From Lolium rigidum (taxonomy: Eukaryota > Streptophyta > Magnoliopsida > Poales > Poaceae): a stretch of DNA of 64,000 nucleotides. The notes beneath the pieces were generated by a model. It did no database searches and was not told where the DNA came from. It saw only the letters and a list, made by a program, of their open reading frames with translations. The stretch is from the NCBI RefSeq assembly GCF_022539505.1, contig NC_061512.1, positions 154,735,962 to 154,799,961 on the forward strand, given 5' to 3'. Shown piece after piece: positions 46,680 through 57,563 of the stretch (its first letter is position 1; each line of letters begins with the position of its first letter). A program made the position numbers and the translations under genes.

Positions 46680-47927
46680 TGAAAGGATCGTATGCCGCAC
46701 CTAGAGAGGGGGAGGGGGGGGTGAATAGGTGCTAACCAATTTTTAGTTCTTTTTCAATTTAGGCTTGACACAAAGGTAAATTCTCTAGATATGCAACTAA
46801 GTGAATTTACCTATATGACAAGGTAACCAACCTAGCAAGATATAGCTACGCAATAGAGGAGATAGAATAGGATAGAGGTAACCGAGAGTGGAGCACGCGG
46901 AGACACGGAGATGATTCCCGTAGTTCCCTTCCTTTGAAAGAAGGTACGTCTACGTTTGGAGGAGTGTGGTTGCTACGAAAGCCAAACCAACAGCCACGAA
47001 GACTTCACTCAGATCTCCTATGGGCAACGCCACGAAGGCCTAGCCCACTTCCACTAAGGGATTTTCTCGAGGCGGAAACCGGGCCTTTACAAGGTTCTTG
47101 GGGCACACGTCGACAACCTAATTGGAGGCTCCCAAATATGTAACAATACAACAATCAACAACAACACATCAACACAAATCAACTAGGGAACCAAATAGGA
47201 ACACTAGCATGAGATCCCTCAAACAAATGAGGGGAAATGAAAAACGCTTCGGTGAGGATGTAGATCGGTGTCTTCTCCTTCGAATCTCCAAAGATCAAGA
47301 GCTTTGGTTGGGGGAGGAAGGAGATCTTGCAAATCTTGTGTTCTTGAGGTGGCTCTAATGGTGGTGAAGCTTGACAGATTTTTCTTGCAATGATTGAGCA
47401 AGGAGCAAGGTAGAAGAAGGGGGTATAAATACCCCTCTCCAAAATCCAGCCGTTGAGCCTTCCGGGGGGCCGGATAATCCGGCCTAAGTAAGGGCCGGAT
47501 AATCCCCCCCCCCCCCGGAAAATCCGGCTCCGGGGAAAATCCGGCCAAATATCCGGCCAAATGTTCGGCCCCTGTCCAGAGGTGCTTTTCTCCTGGTCCT
47601 TAGCCAATTTCGACGGCCCCGGATATTTTGGAAATATCCGGCCCGGATAATCCGGCCCTGGGACAAATCCGGGCAAATATCCGGGCAAATGTCCGGTCCC
47701 TGTCCAGAGCTACTTTTCTTCTGGTCCTTAGCCGATTTCGAGGGGGCCGGATATTTTGGAAATATCCGGCCTGGTGATCCTGCTACAGTTTCTTTTTGAC
47801 ACGACTAACCACATCCATCACACATATAAATGTATCTATATAATCTCTGTATTACTCAAACAAACATTAGTGTATCACATACATTGACATCAAACACACA
47901 AAACATAATATGAGAGATGTTCTTTCA
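46680..47927 (-). repeat. Element D 3' LTR with CCGGAT palindrome arrays
   Basis: 1,248 bp. At 47461-47770 it contains many CCGGATAATCCGG and CCGGATATTTTGGAAATATCCGG palindromes arranged in two tandem units of about 128 bp (the shared CCTGTCCAGA lies at 47571 and 47699). Confidence 0.88.
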
Positions 47928-47936
47928 ATCTCCCCC

Positions 47937-50900
47937 TTTTTTGTGTTTGATGACAATATACGGATTTGCAAGAGAATCACTATAGAGACAAGCATGATGG
48001 CAAAAACATAGAGGCACTCCCCCTACATGTGTGCATATAAGTAATTTGCATTTGAATACAAATGCACAACACATAGGTGTGGGGTGCCTCAACACAAGAG
48101 ATATCCAACATGAGCTCTAACAAGAGAGACATAGACTTATATGAGTTTGAGATAAGGTGATAGAAATCATACCCATGTGGAGATATATAATACGGAGATA
48201 TAGCATCACACACAATATAATAACCTTGATCTCAACATATAGAAATCCGAAAACCTTAACAATGTCTCACACCACATAGCACATAGTTTGAAACGAAACA
48301 CAACCAAACCAAATAGTTCAAATAAGAGGGAACACAAGCAATAAAAGAGTGATAAACGCATATGCTTGTGCCCAAACCATGCAAATCCCCGAGAGAATTC
48401 CTAATAGAACACTTCTCCCCCTTTGGCATCGAGACGCCAAAAAGGGGACAAGCGCGATGCTACTCGCCCCATGGAGATCACTCGGAGCCATCTTCATTGT
48501 CAGACTGGTACTCCTCTTTTTCTTCATCAGTGTCAGGGGCCTCCGGAGAGTTGCGAGTGTAGTTGTCCCTCTGAATGCAGTCCTCAAGATCATTCAACGG
48601 AACCTGTGAAGAATGCCACCCACTGTAACCAGGGTGAACAGGAGGCTGAGGTGGAGGTCCTTTCTCACCACTGAGCTTATGAAGAATAACCGCCTGAGTA
48701 TGCTGAATCTCAGAACGCTCACGGCTGGCAGCATAGTTCTCCTTATGGATCTCAATATTCTTGCAAAGAATGTGACGCTGAAACCAACTGAGCTTCTTCA
48801 CTTGTTTCTTCATGGCAGGAAGATCAGCATGGCGAGCAGGAGCAAAACCACTAGAGCGAGCATCTCCCATAAAGGAGTCGGGGAGCGAGGTGCAGCATGA
48901 GGAGCCGACTTAAGCTTGTAGGCCTTCTTGACAGTGTGCTTCACCAATGGGAACCGGTTCAAGTCTTCATTCATAGACACGGAGTTGTTGATGAGGAGCT
49001 GGATATATGGTGCATAGGGTATGGTGGTCCGGGAGACCATGGCATCATGAATCTCATGGAAGATGTAGTCCATGACATCAAGAGAGAAGTCACGTTCCTC
49101 ATTAGGATCACGAGCACACTTAAGACTGAGATGCATAAGATCCACAAGAGCTCCACGGAGTGCATCATTGTTTCCACCACTTGGAGAAATGGTGGCTCGA
49201 AAGAAACGGAGCAACTGACCGTGGATGGGAAGCAGCCCCGTGGTAGTACCAACTGCTCCAGAAGAGGTATAGAGATCAAACAGCACATTCTTACCGTCTT
49301 CTGAGGACCATGGAGGCTACGGCCTCCTCCTTCAGGAAGTCCAAGAATAGAGGCAAACCGGCGCAGGGTTGCCCGACAGGTGAGTGGAGCCAGACATCCA
49401 TTCCATAGTGTGCTCAGCATCTTTCCTGATGGCCAAAGTAGCAAAGAATTGCTTGACCAACTCTGGACTATAGTCACATTGAATCTTCATCAGATCCTGC
49501 AAGCCCATCCTGCCAGTCACCCAGATGGCATCCTCAAAGTGATTGTTGACTGCCAGAAGATCCACATCGATAGCTTGCATGGGTCGCAGTTTCTTCATGG
49601 GATCATAAATGTCCGTGTAGATGAACTCCTACTCCACACACCAGAAACGCCTGCCCATAATCTCTTCATCCCTTGGGAGGTCTTCATACCAGTTCTTCAT
49701 CCGGATTGCTGCATATGTGACAATGTCCATAGTCTTGTAGTTCTGCCTCTGAGCCTTGTTCTTCTTCCTTGAAGAGGTGGACTTGCGGGGAGCATTCGGA
49801 GCAAACTCATCACTCGACCGATCATGCCTTGGGCGTCTCCGACCCCGAGAACCACTACCTGTGAACAACAAAGATGGATAGCAAAGAGAAGATAATGCTC
49901 ATAAGTCATGTAAGATACAGTAATGTACTCTAGAAGCATACTATAAGTTGGTACAAGTCTAGACAAGATAGATTGAATCAAAATTGCAGCGGCGATGAAA
50001 CTCCAGGCCGGATAATTCGGTGTCCCCGGGGGGCGGATAATCCGGCCTGACCGGATAATCCGGTCTTCGCGGGGGCCGGATAATCCGGCCCTGCGAATCT
50101 AGCAGACTTTGCAATCAAAAAACTTGTCTATGACCAGATCGGCCTTATAGCATGCAAGAGGAGTATACTACACATGATTTGGAACAACTAGACACCAAAT
50201 CCACCAAGAAAATAGCACATACAAATCACAACACCTAGGGTTAGGGATTGTGAGTCATACCCCCATCCATTGGAGAAGCCGCTTGGAGGAGATGAGAGCT
50301 AGGGAGGAGGAGCACCCGATCCACCCAAAAACTCCGGAAGGGAATGGACGGGGCGACTCCGGCGAGGAGGAGGAGCTCCGGCGACCTTGAGAGGAGAGAG
50401 AGGAGAGAGATGCGCGTGGGGCTGGTTGTGAACCGTTTGCCCCTCGCGGCCTCGTCCTCAGCCCTTTCATGGTCTGCCCAAGGGCCGGATTATCCCGTTT
50501 TCTGGAAAATCCCAGAACACCGGAAATCCTGCCTATCTTTTGTTGGTTATTTGCATAACCACATATGTGATGTAATAAAATATCACAACACATATAAGAT
50601 GCATATTGACCAATAAGATGGGGCAACCTAGATCATCCGACCGAAAATCCTCAAACTCCAAGTTTTTACCAAAATATGACATATGAGCAAGATGGAAATG
50701 GCTTATAGATGAGTGTAGGCTTAGGTTTAGAAAGCACAAACTGTTAATGGTACATGATCACTCAAGTTTGCAAGATATGAGCAAATAAGGCCAAACTAGA
50801 GTGATTTCCCATAAGAACAAGGAGTTGTCAAATAAAAGGCGATAAGATTCAAATAACTCCAACTCTTCACAAAGAAGAGTGCGGTGGCCTAGGCCACCAT

Positions 50901-51123
50901 ATATGAGTGTTATGGCATGGCACCGCGAAGATGTATCTTGGGTCCAAGCCACTACTCATCATTGAAGCTCACATATCAACATATGATATTAAGAGAATGA
51001 TTTCTTAATGTTGGCATTATGGGGGGGGGGGATAGCTCAATAATTTAAACCGCACTCCCCCTATTTCCATGCCCACATCTAAACCAAATAAAGTTTTGAG
51101 ACAAAGGTGTGTTTGCAAGATGG
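47937..51123 (-). pseudogene. Envelope-position ORF region of element D, broken
   Basis: Between the RT/RNase H stop and the 3' LTR the minus strand holds consecutive open segments that appear to be one protein cut by stops and frameshifts: 49629-49871 (basic Arg/Ser-rich start, then WYEDLPRDEEIMGRRFWCVE), 49332-49598 (VTGRMGLQDLMKIQ, ELVKQFFATLA), 48810-49286 (VDLMHLSLKCARDPNE) and 48478-48870 (Glu/Asp-rich tail ending NEDGSE). The middle part resembles the common plant 'putative plant transposon protein' domain found in retrotransposon accessory ORFs. The envelope comparison is positional only; no clear signal peptide or transmembrane anchor is seen. About 49985-50100 has further CCGGATAATCCGG copies; nothing is recognised in 50100-51123. 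Confidence 0.55.
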
Positions 51124-52848
51124 TCAAGCTATACTCTTTGAATCAATGATATTTAGCTCATTCCTCAAATAAGAGAACCTTGCTTCATCAAGAGGCTTCG
51201 TGAATATATCGGCAAGTTGATCTTTGGTAGGAACATAGATAAGCTCAATATCACCACGGGCAACATGATCCCTAATGAAATGATTCCGGATCTCAATATG
51301 CTTCGTTCTTGAATGTTGCACCGGATTATAGGCAATCTTGATGGCACTTTCATTGTCACATAATAGAGGCACTTTGTCACAAATGACACCGTATTCCTTT
51401 AAAGTTTGCCTCATCCATAACAATTGAGTGCATCCACTTGCGGCGGCAACATATTCGGCTTCGGCGGTGGAGAGAGATATACAATTTTGCTTCTTAGAAG
51501 ACCAACACACCAAGGACCTACCAAGGAATTGGCAAGCCCCGGAAGTTGATTTCCTATCATCCTTGTCACCCGCCCAATCCGCATCGGTATATCCATTGAG
51601 AATAAAACTTGAGCCTTTGGGGTACCAAATACCATATCTTGGGGTATCAACCAAATATCGAAAGATTCTTTTGAGAGCCATCATGTGGCTCTCCTTAGGA
51701 GAAGCTTGATACCTTGCACACACACCAACACTCAACACTATGTCCGGTCTAGATGCACAAAGGTAAAGCAAGGATCCAATCATGGAGAGATATACCTTTT
51801 GATGCACCTCTTTACCATTGGGATCTAGTGCAAGATGACATTTGGTAACCATAGGAGTGGCCACACCCTTCATCTCGGTCATCTTGAACCTCTTGAGCAT
51901 GTCTTGGAGATATTTTGCTTGATTGATGAAGGTTCCTTCCCTCAATTGCTTGATCTCAAAACCAAGGAAGAACTTCATCTCTCCCATCATAGACATCTCA
52001 AATCTATCGGTCATAAGCTTTGAAAATTCATCATTGAAGACTTTGTTAGTAGAGCCAAAGATAATATCATCAACATATAATTGGCAAACGAAAAGCTCCC
52101 CATTGACCCTCTTAGTAAAAAGAGTGGGATCGATTAGCCCAACATCAAACCCACGGTCTACCAACAATTCTTTAAGGTGCTCGTACCAAGCTCTAGGAGC
52201 TTGTTTGAGACCATAAAGTTCTTTATCAAGCTTGTAGACATGGTCAGGGAAGTTGAGATCCTCAAATCCCGGGGGTTGCTTAACATAAACCTCTTCATGC
52301 AAAGGACCATTAAGAAATGCACTTTTCACATCCATTTGTTGTAACTTAAAGTTATGATGCGATGCATAAGCAAGAAGGATACGGATGGACTCAAGGAGAG
52401 CCACGGGAGCATAGGTTTCTCCAAAGTCAATTCCCTCAACTTGAGAGAACCCTTGAGCCACCAATCTTGCCTTGTTCCTCACAACATTTCCAAACTCATC
52501 TTGCTTGTTCTTGAATATCCATTTAGTGCCTATAACATTGCGGCACCCCTTTGGCTTCTCTACTAAGGTCCATACTTTGTTGCGCTTGAAGTTGTTGAGT
52601 TCTTCGTGCATAGCTTCCAACCAATCCGAATCTTCAAGGGCTTCAAATACTTTCTTGGGTTCCACTAAGAAGATATAAGCATGATGATTGCTAAAGTTAG
52701 CCAATTGCCTTCTTGTGGAAACCTTTGCCCTTACATCACCAAGAACCTTGTCATGTGTGTGTTCAAGACGCTCAAGTTGCCTTTCTCTTCTTGCTAGACG
52801 ACGGGCCTCGATCTCCTCCTTGGTTCTAGTTGGCCTTGGAGGTGTCAC
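51124..52848 (-). CDS. Element D reverse transcriptase and RNase H
   Basis: 574 codons, uninterrupted. Copia [16 protein letters not shown] (about residues 168-181), [13 protein letters not shown] (211-223) and the catalytic LYVDD (YVDD at 258-261). RNase H follows: [43 protein letters not shown] and [16 protein letters not shown], giving the expected acidic residues. It ends with the usual TKPLDEARF tail. In an intact element this is the C-terminal part of one gag-pol polyprotein. Here it is separated from integrase by a frameshift, the two frames overlapping at 52845-52848, so the first Met is not a true start. It copies element RNA into cDNA inside virus-like particles. Confidence 0.92.
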   Translation of the reverse strand: MTPPRPTRTKEEIEARRLARRERQLERLEHTHDKVLGDVRAKVSTRRQLANFSNHHAYIFLVEPKKVFEALEDSDWLEAMHEELNNFKRNKVWTLVEKPKGCRNVIGTKWIFKNKQDEFGNVVRNKARLVAQGFSQVEGIDFGETYAPVALLESIRILLAYASHHNFKLQQMDVKSAFLNGPLHEEVYVKQPPGFEDLNFPDHVYKLDKELYGLKQAPRAWYEHLKELLVDRGFDVGLIDPTLFTKRVNGELFVCQLYVDDIIFGSTNKVFNDEFSKLMTDRFEMSMMGEMKFFLGFEIKQLREGTFINQAKYLQDMLKRFKMTEMKGVATPMVTKCHLALDPNGKEVHQKVYLSMIGSLLYLCASRPDIVLSVGVCARYQASPKESHMMALKRIFRYLVDTPRYGIWYPKGSSFILNGYTDADWAGDKDDRKSTSGACQFLGRSLVCWSSKKQNCISLSTAEAEYVAAASGCTQLLWMRQTLKEYGVICDKVPLLCDNESAIKIAYNPVQHSRTKHIEIRNHFIRDHVARGDIELIYVPTKDQLADIFTKPLDEARFSYLRNELNIIDSKSIA

Positions 52849-54026
52849 TTGATCAACCTGATCTTTTGGGTCCCCGTCTTGACCTTCAACTTGAGCTTCC
52901 TCAATTTCTTGATTGGATCCTCATTGGAGCCATCATGAATGCTTGGTTGATCTTGTCCTTGATCTTGCACATAAGAGGGAGGGTTTTGTTCTTGTTCTTG
53001 GGTTGGTGCATCATTTGCTTCACTAGGTAGGGTTTGTTGATGTTGAGAAGATGAGGGCTCCACCGTGGTAGAGCATAGTTCTTCCCGAGACGCCACACCG
53101 TGTCCCTCAATGGGGCGGAAAAATCTCACACCCATTCTTACTATGGCATCTTGAGGTATTTCATCACCTGCACAAACATCAACTTGCCCCACTTGGGGGC
53201 CATCATTTTCTTCGAACTTCATACTATAAGATTCAATGATAATCTTAGAAGATATATCAAAGATTCTATAAGTGTGAGATTCGGCACCGTAACCAACAAA
53301 TATACCCTCCAAAGCTTTAGGAGCAAATTTAGATAAACGAACTCCTTTGATTTTGTAGAAACACTTACACCCGAACACCTTGAAGTATGAGATATTAGGC
53401 TTGTTCCCGGTGAGTATTTCATATGGAGTCTTGTTCAAGCCCTTGCGGAGATAGAGCCGGTTAGAAGAGTGACAAGCGGTGGAGATGGCTTCGGCCCAAA
53501 AGTTATAGCGGGATTTATACTCTGCCATCATAGATCTTGCCATATCCATAAGAGTCCGGTTCTTCCTCTCCGCAAGGGTGTAAGCAGTGGAATATTGATG
53601 ACGAATCCCCTCATCACTAAGAAAATCATTGAGTGTATAGTTCTTGAACTCGGAGCCGTTGTCACTTCTTATTGCCATAATGAGGAGGTTGTGTTGGCGT
53701 TGCACCTCGGTGGCAAAGTCAATGAATATTTGTTGAGTCTCATCTTTCGTCTTGAGAAAGTAGATCCAAGTGTATCTTGAGTAGTCATCAACAATCACCA
53801 AGCAATGTTTTTTCGCACCAAGATTTGCATGAGTGACGGGACCAAAGAGATCCACATGAAGGAGCTCCAAGATCCTCTTGGAAGAGATGATAGTCTTGCT
53901 TGGATGCGGAGAGTCATGCATTTTTCCTTCAACACAAGCCCTACAAACACGATCTTTGGCAAAAGACATATTTTCCATTAGTCCCACAATATGGTTCCCC
54001 TTGTGAAGACTTTGCAAAGTTCTCAT
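52845..54026 (-). pseudogene. Element D integrase, with deletion at the catalytic Glu region
   Basis: 393 open codons. The zinc-binding C-x2-C (CRAC, residues 28-31) and the catalytic Asp residues (LHVDLFGP, D59; RSDNGSEF, D122) are present. The Glu (AERKNRTL, E153) follows after 30 residues instead of the usual 35, because the conserved stretch before it (normally containing PQQNGV) is shortened to one Leu, a 15-bp in-frame loss. The His-rich upstream part is separated by a stop at 54029-54031 (WHRR-stop). The C-terminal half is the long variable linker rich in Gln/Glu/Pro. It would insert cDNA, but activity is doubtful. Confidence 0.85.
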
Positions 54027-54038
54027 GTTAACATGGGC

Positions 54039-54475
54039 CTAGCGGCGATGCCACAACCAACCCACATCCGCCTTTCTGAATAGGCACATCGCACTTGACG
54101 TGGTTTTCCCCGAAAAGTCCACCACATACAAGTTGTGTTCGCGATACCCAACGAAAGCGACTTTTAGAGTCTTGCTCCACAAGGGGACCACAATATCATT
54201 ATCAATAAAGACGGCGAAACCCATCTTGCCAAGGGCGGAAACGGAAAGTAAATTGTAACCAAGGGGTTTGACAAGCATGACATCCACAAGAGTAATGTTG
54301 TGTGCAACCACAACCTTGCCAAAACCCAATACCTCGGATGTAGAATTATCGCCAAAGGAGACGGTGATGTTGTTTATGTTAGGCCTCAACTCCTTGATGA
54401 GGTTCTTGCCGCCGGTCATATGACTTGTACATCCACTATCAAGTACCCATTTTGAACCTCCGGCGGCATAGTCCT
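54039..54475 (-). pseudogene. Element D protease segment
   Basis: The minus-strand frame begins in the conserved WVLDSGCTSHMTGG (about 54413-54455), with the Asp-Ser-Gly catalytic triad of Copia aspartic protease. It continues through VSFGDNSTSEVLGFGK and NLLSVSALGKMGF to WLWHRR, where a stop splits it from integrase. An in-frame stop and frame change just upstream (54470-54486) separate it from gag. In intact relatives these are continuous. The protease would cut the polyprotein. Confidence 0.8.
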
Positions 54476-54483
54476 ACATGAGA

Positions 54484-57225
54484 TCAATTCTTGGATTTAG
54501 GTACCCATTTCGCAATGGGTCCTCTTTTGTTAGCAACAAGGGTCTTTGGGACCCAAATAGACCAAGCAACATAACCATCATATGGGCCAACATATTTAGC
54601 ATAAACATCACCATAATAATCTTTAAATAAAACATAGTGAGGGTTAGCGATTCCCGCATCATCATCATTTATGGTTTTGCCCTTGGGGGCTTCACCATTA
54701 GTGATGGCTTTCTTCTTCTCTTGTGCGGGCTTGGTATTTTGCTTGTTTTCCTTCTTTGCCTTGGCATTATAACCAAGGCCATCCTTCCCATTGTTTGATC
54801 TTTGCTTACTCAAAAGATCATCCAAGGAAAGTTTACTTTGGGGAGAGGAGGCCTTAGCAAGTTCATCCTTCAACCTAGCATTTTCCTCAATAATATTTGC
54901 ATGATCACATGAAGGAGTAGAGGTGCTAGGTATGTCATATGAAGCGAGCCTAATTTGAAGTTGCTCATAAGACTTGGAGAGGAGAGAGTATTCACTCTTC
55001 AAGGCTTTGTGTGCCTTGTCTAGATCATCTAGATCTCTCACAAGTTTCTCATGATCAACACCAAATTTGGCCTTTTCCTTTGAAAGCACTTTGGACTTAG
55101 CTCTAGCAAGATCTCTAGCTTTAGTGAGCTTGTTAATTTTATCTTGAGGATCTCCAAGATTTTCTAACCTCTCTTCAAGAGAGGCTATGGTTTCTTGACT
55201 TTCCTCAAGGGAATTTCTAAGAGCATGTAGTTCAAGAGCGTCTTCTCTCTCTATTTGGCATTTTTTCTCAAGAGTACCATTTAGTTGAGCCATACGAACC
55301 ATGAGATTTGAAACATGCTTTTTAGTATTACCTTGTAGGTTAAGAATGAAATCATCAAACTCTAGCATTTCTTGTTTTACTTTTAGACTAGGAAGATCAA
55401 CCCCTAGATCATTTGAAATGTTAGGCGTAGAGGGGTTAGGAGATGATACCTCGGAGGATTTAGCCATGAGGCAACTTTCTTCCTCCACATGAATGACCTC
55501 ATTGGGGGATTCACTTGGTGATGAAGAGTTAGTGGAGAGGGAGGCAAGAGTGACCAATCCATTAGAGGTTGCATCTTCTTCATCATCAACATCATCATCT
55601 CCGGAGGTATATTCTTCTTGAGTTGATAGCACAATAGATGTGTCCAAGGAGGACCTTGCCATAAAGCAATGTGCATTCTTGATATGAGGATTCTCATTGG
55701 GGGATTCAAAGAGAGATGAAGAGGGAATGTTGGTGGTGACAATGGCGGCCACTTCCTTTGAGCTTTCTTCATCTTCATCATCACTAGAGCTTTCAACTTC
55801 ATCGGAAGAATATTCTTCCCTAGTCACTAGCACAATTTTTGATGGCCTCTTGCCCTTCTTGGTCTTGTTGTTGTAGAATTTCTTCTTGGGGGCTTTTGAA
55901 TATTTGCCCTTTGAGTCTTTGCTCTTGTCCTTGGGAATGAGCCTTCCACCACGAGTTTCCCTATTCTCATAGGGGCACTCGGCAATGAAATGGCGCTTTT
56001 CATCACAATTGTAGCAAGATCTTGTCCTTGGGCCCGAACTTGTGAACCCCCTTGAGTTGTTTCTCTTGATGTTGTCTTCCTTGGCCTTGGATGGGTCAAC
56101 CCAAAAAGAGTTAGCATGAAATGCCATGTGGTCATGGTAGTGGTGTTCCAAGTCTTCCGGATAGGACATACTCCAAGATGCCCTATAAGATTCTTGAGGA
56201 ATCACTTCTTCAACGGAGTTGACCGCCAAGGCAAGGTTGGACCCTTTTGTCATCCCAAGAGCACGATTGCGAGAATCATGAGAGTTTTGCTCAAGCACCT
56301 TGAGAGCTTGCATCTCGTGCACGACTTGTTGAGAAGTGAGAGAGGAATAGCATTCTCTACCGACAAGAGTCTTGACATCAATGGGTACAAATGGCATCAT
56401 GCATTCAATGTACTTCTCCTTGATCCAAGAGTCATTGATGTGGGTGGCACCAACAAGCCGGAAGGAATCGGCAACGGTGAGAAGTCTTCCATACATGACT
56501 TCATGATCTTCATCCGGTAGCCTCATGAATCCTTCGGCTTTATTCCGAAGAGCATTATACTTGTTCCTTCTCGTGCTCTCACTTCCAATGCAACTAGCGG
56601 CCAAACCATCCCAAGCTTCTTTGGCGGTGGTGTAGTTCCGAACACGAGACAAATCCTTTGTCCCCACACTAGTTTGAATCATGTGCAAGGCGGTGTTGTT
56701 GAGTTGACTATCAACCGCTTCTCTTCTAGTCAACTTGTCGGGGTTGTAGGGCTTGAAGCCTTCCACGATGATTCTCCAAAGTTCATTGGAGGCATTGCGA
56801 ACATGAGAGCTAAACTCAAATTGCCAAGTATCGAAATTATCAACGGAAAACTTAGGTGGGTCGCCCCGAATGTTCATATGGGGATGGGGAACCGGTATAT
56901 CGGGAGATAGAAAAGGTGGAGCTACTCGATTGTAGCTCTCACCTCCACTAGTTCCCCTAGGAGATGCAATGGGAGATTTGATAGTGTTTAAGTTATCACC
57001 TTCCACGGGTTTGGTAGAGGAGGGTAATGCCGAAGCATCTCCCTCTTCTAACGCACCCGTGTCCTTTACCTCTACGATGGGAGCCTTGGGAGGGACCGGA
57101 GTCAAAAGCTCGGAAATCATCTTTTTCATGCTTTCCATTTGGGCTTCCATGGAGGACTTCAACGAATTGAAGTCTTCCACGGAGACCGTCTTAGCGGCCC
57201 CTTCCAAGGGCTCCTCGTCCGGCAT
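54484..57225 (-). CDS. Element D Gag, intact
   Basis: 913 codons from an ATG about 50 bp after the primer-binding site, ending AKWVPKSKN. Residues about 125-330 are the Copia gag core (DTWQFEFSSHV, AKEAWDGLAAS, VMYGRLLTVADSFRLVG). The CCHC zinc knuckle is at residues 404-417 (CYNCDEKRHFIAEC). Acidic Ser-rich segments follow (about 465-620). A long coiled coil (about 635-800) and the IWVPKTLVANKRGPIAKWVPK tail typical of Sirevirus-type Gag (quoted in part) close the protein. The length is large even for this lineage. It forms the particle that packages element RNA. An open gag in a partly broken element suggests fairly recent insertion. Confidence 0.9.
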   Translation of the reverse strand: MPDEEPLEGAAKTVSVEDFNSLKSSMEAQMESMKKMISELLTPVPPKAPIVEVKDTGALEEGDASALPSSTKPVEGDNLNTIKSPIASPRGTSGGESYNRVAPPFLSPDIPVPHPHMNIRGDPPKFSVDNFDTWQFEFSSHVRNASNELWRIIVEGFKPYNPDKLTRREAVDSQLNNTALHMIQTSVGTKDLSRVRNYTTAKEAWDGLAASCIGSESTRRNKYNALRNKAEGFMRLPDEDHEVMYGRLLTVADSFRLVGATHINDSWIKEKYIECMMPFVPIDVKTLVGRECYSSLTSQQVVHEMQALKVLEQNSHDSRNRALGMTKGSNLALAVNSVEEVIPQESYRASWSMSYPEDLEHHYHDHMAFHANSFWVDPSKAKEDNIKRNNSRGFTSSGPRTRSCYNCDEKRHFIAECPYENRETRGGRLIPKDKSKDSKGKYSKAPKKKFYNNKTKKGKRPSKIVLVTREEYSSDEVESSSDDEDEESSKEVAAIVTTNIPSSSLFESPNENPHIKNAHCFMARSSLDTSIVLSTQEEYTSGDDDVDDEEDATSNGLVTLASLSTNSSSPSESPNEVIHVEEESCLMAKSSEVSSPNPSTPNISNDLGVDLPSLKVKQEMLEFDDFILNLQGNTKKHVSNLMVRMAQLNGTLEKKCQIEREDALELHALRNSLEESQETIASLEERLENLGDPQDKINKLTKARDLARAKSKVLSKEKAKFGVDHEKLVRDLDDLDKAHKALKSEYSLLSKSYEQLQIRLASYDIPSTSTPSCDHANIIEENARLKDELAKASSPQSKLSLDDLLSKQRSNNGKDGLGYNAKAKKENKQNTKPAQEKKKAITNGEAPKGKTINDDDAGIANPHYVLFKDYYGDVYAKYVGPYDGYVAWSIWVPKTLVANKRGPIAKWVPKSKN

Positions 57226-57259
57226 ACTCTTAGGCGGTTAAGCCCGAAATAAGAGCCGA

Positions 57260-57272
57260 GGCTCTGATACCA
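57260..57272 (-). promoter_or_regulatory. Element D primer-binding site, tRNA-Met type
   Basis: Minus-strand TGGTATCAGAGCC, two bases inside the 5' LTR. Confidence 0.88.
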
Positions 57273-57274
57273 AT

Positions 57275-57563
57275 TGAAAGGATCGTATGCCGCACCTAGA
57301 GGGGGGGGGGGTGAATAGGTGCTAACCAATTTTTAGTTCTTTTTCAATTTAGGCTTGACACAAAGGTAAATTCTCTAGATATGCAACTATGTGAATTTAC
57401 CTATATGACAAGGTAACCAACCTAGCAAGATATAGCTACGCAATAGAGGAGATAGAATAGGATAGAGGTAACTGAGAGTGGAGCACGCGGAGACACGGAG
57501 ATGATTCCCGTAGTTCCCTTCCTTTGCAAGAAGGTACGTCTACGTTTGGAGGAGTGTGGTTGC
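57275..57563 (-). repeat. Element D 5' LTR, first 289 bp before element E
   Basis: Matches 46680 onward nearly base for base until GTGGTTGC, where element E begins (57564). The remainder lies beyond the window. Confidence 0.92.

Larger units (their letters stand above)
46680..57563 (-). mobile_element. Element D: Sirevirus-like Copia retrotransposon, continues past window
   Basis: Minus orientation. Left LTR is 46680-47927; the right LTR starts at 57275 and is cut by element E at 57564. On the minus strand LTRs start TGAAAGAACATCTC and end GATCCTTTCA. The polypurine tract GGGGGAGA-type (plus 47929-47936) adjoins the left LTR, and the primer site TGGTATCAGAGCC (minus; plus 57260-57272) matches initiator tRNA-Met. 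Order on minus: gag, protease, integrase, RT/RNase H, then an extra ORF region before the 3' LTR. The large gag with long coiled coil, the extra 3' ORF and the G-run LTR (GAGGGGGGGGTGAATAGG) point to the Sirevirus lineage (Maximus-like). The TSD cannot be checked; the left flank is GAGGC. Confidence 0.88.

Noticed and set aside
47461..50095. Possible CRISPR-like or satellite array from repeated CCGGAT units
   Set aside because: Spacing and unit length are irregular, the organism is a plant, and the repeats lie within an LTR and the adjoining internal region of a Copia element. They are retrotransposon cis motifs.
49985..50626. Separate GC-rich gene on either strand near 50255-50626
   Set aside because: The minus frame ends with DNA continuing the element D 3' region. 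Both strands are open and no domain is visible, so it is more likely a splice or leader part of the retrotransposon accessory region.
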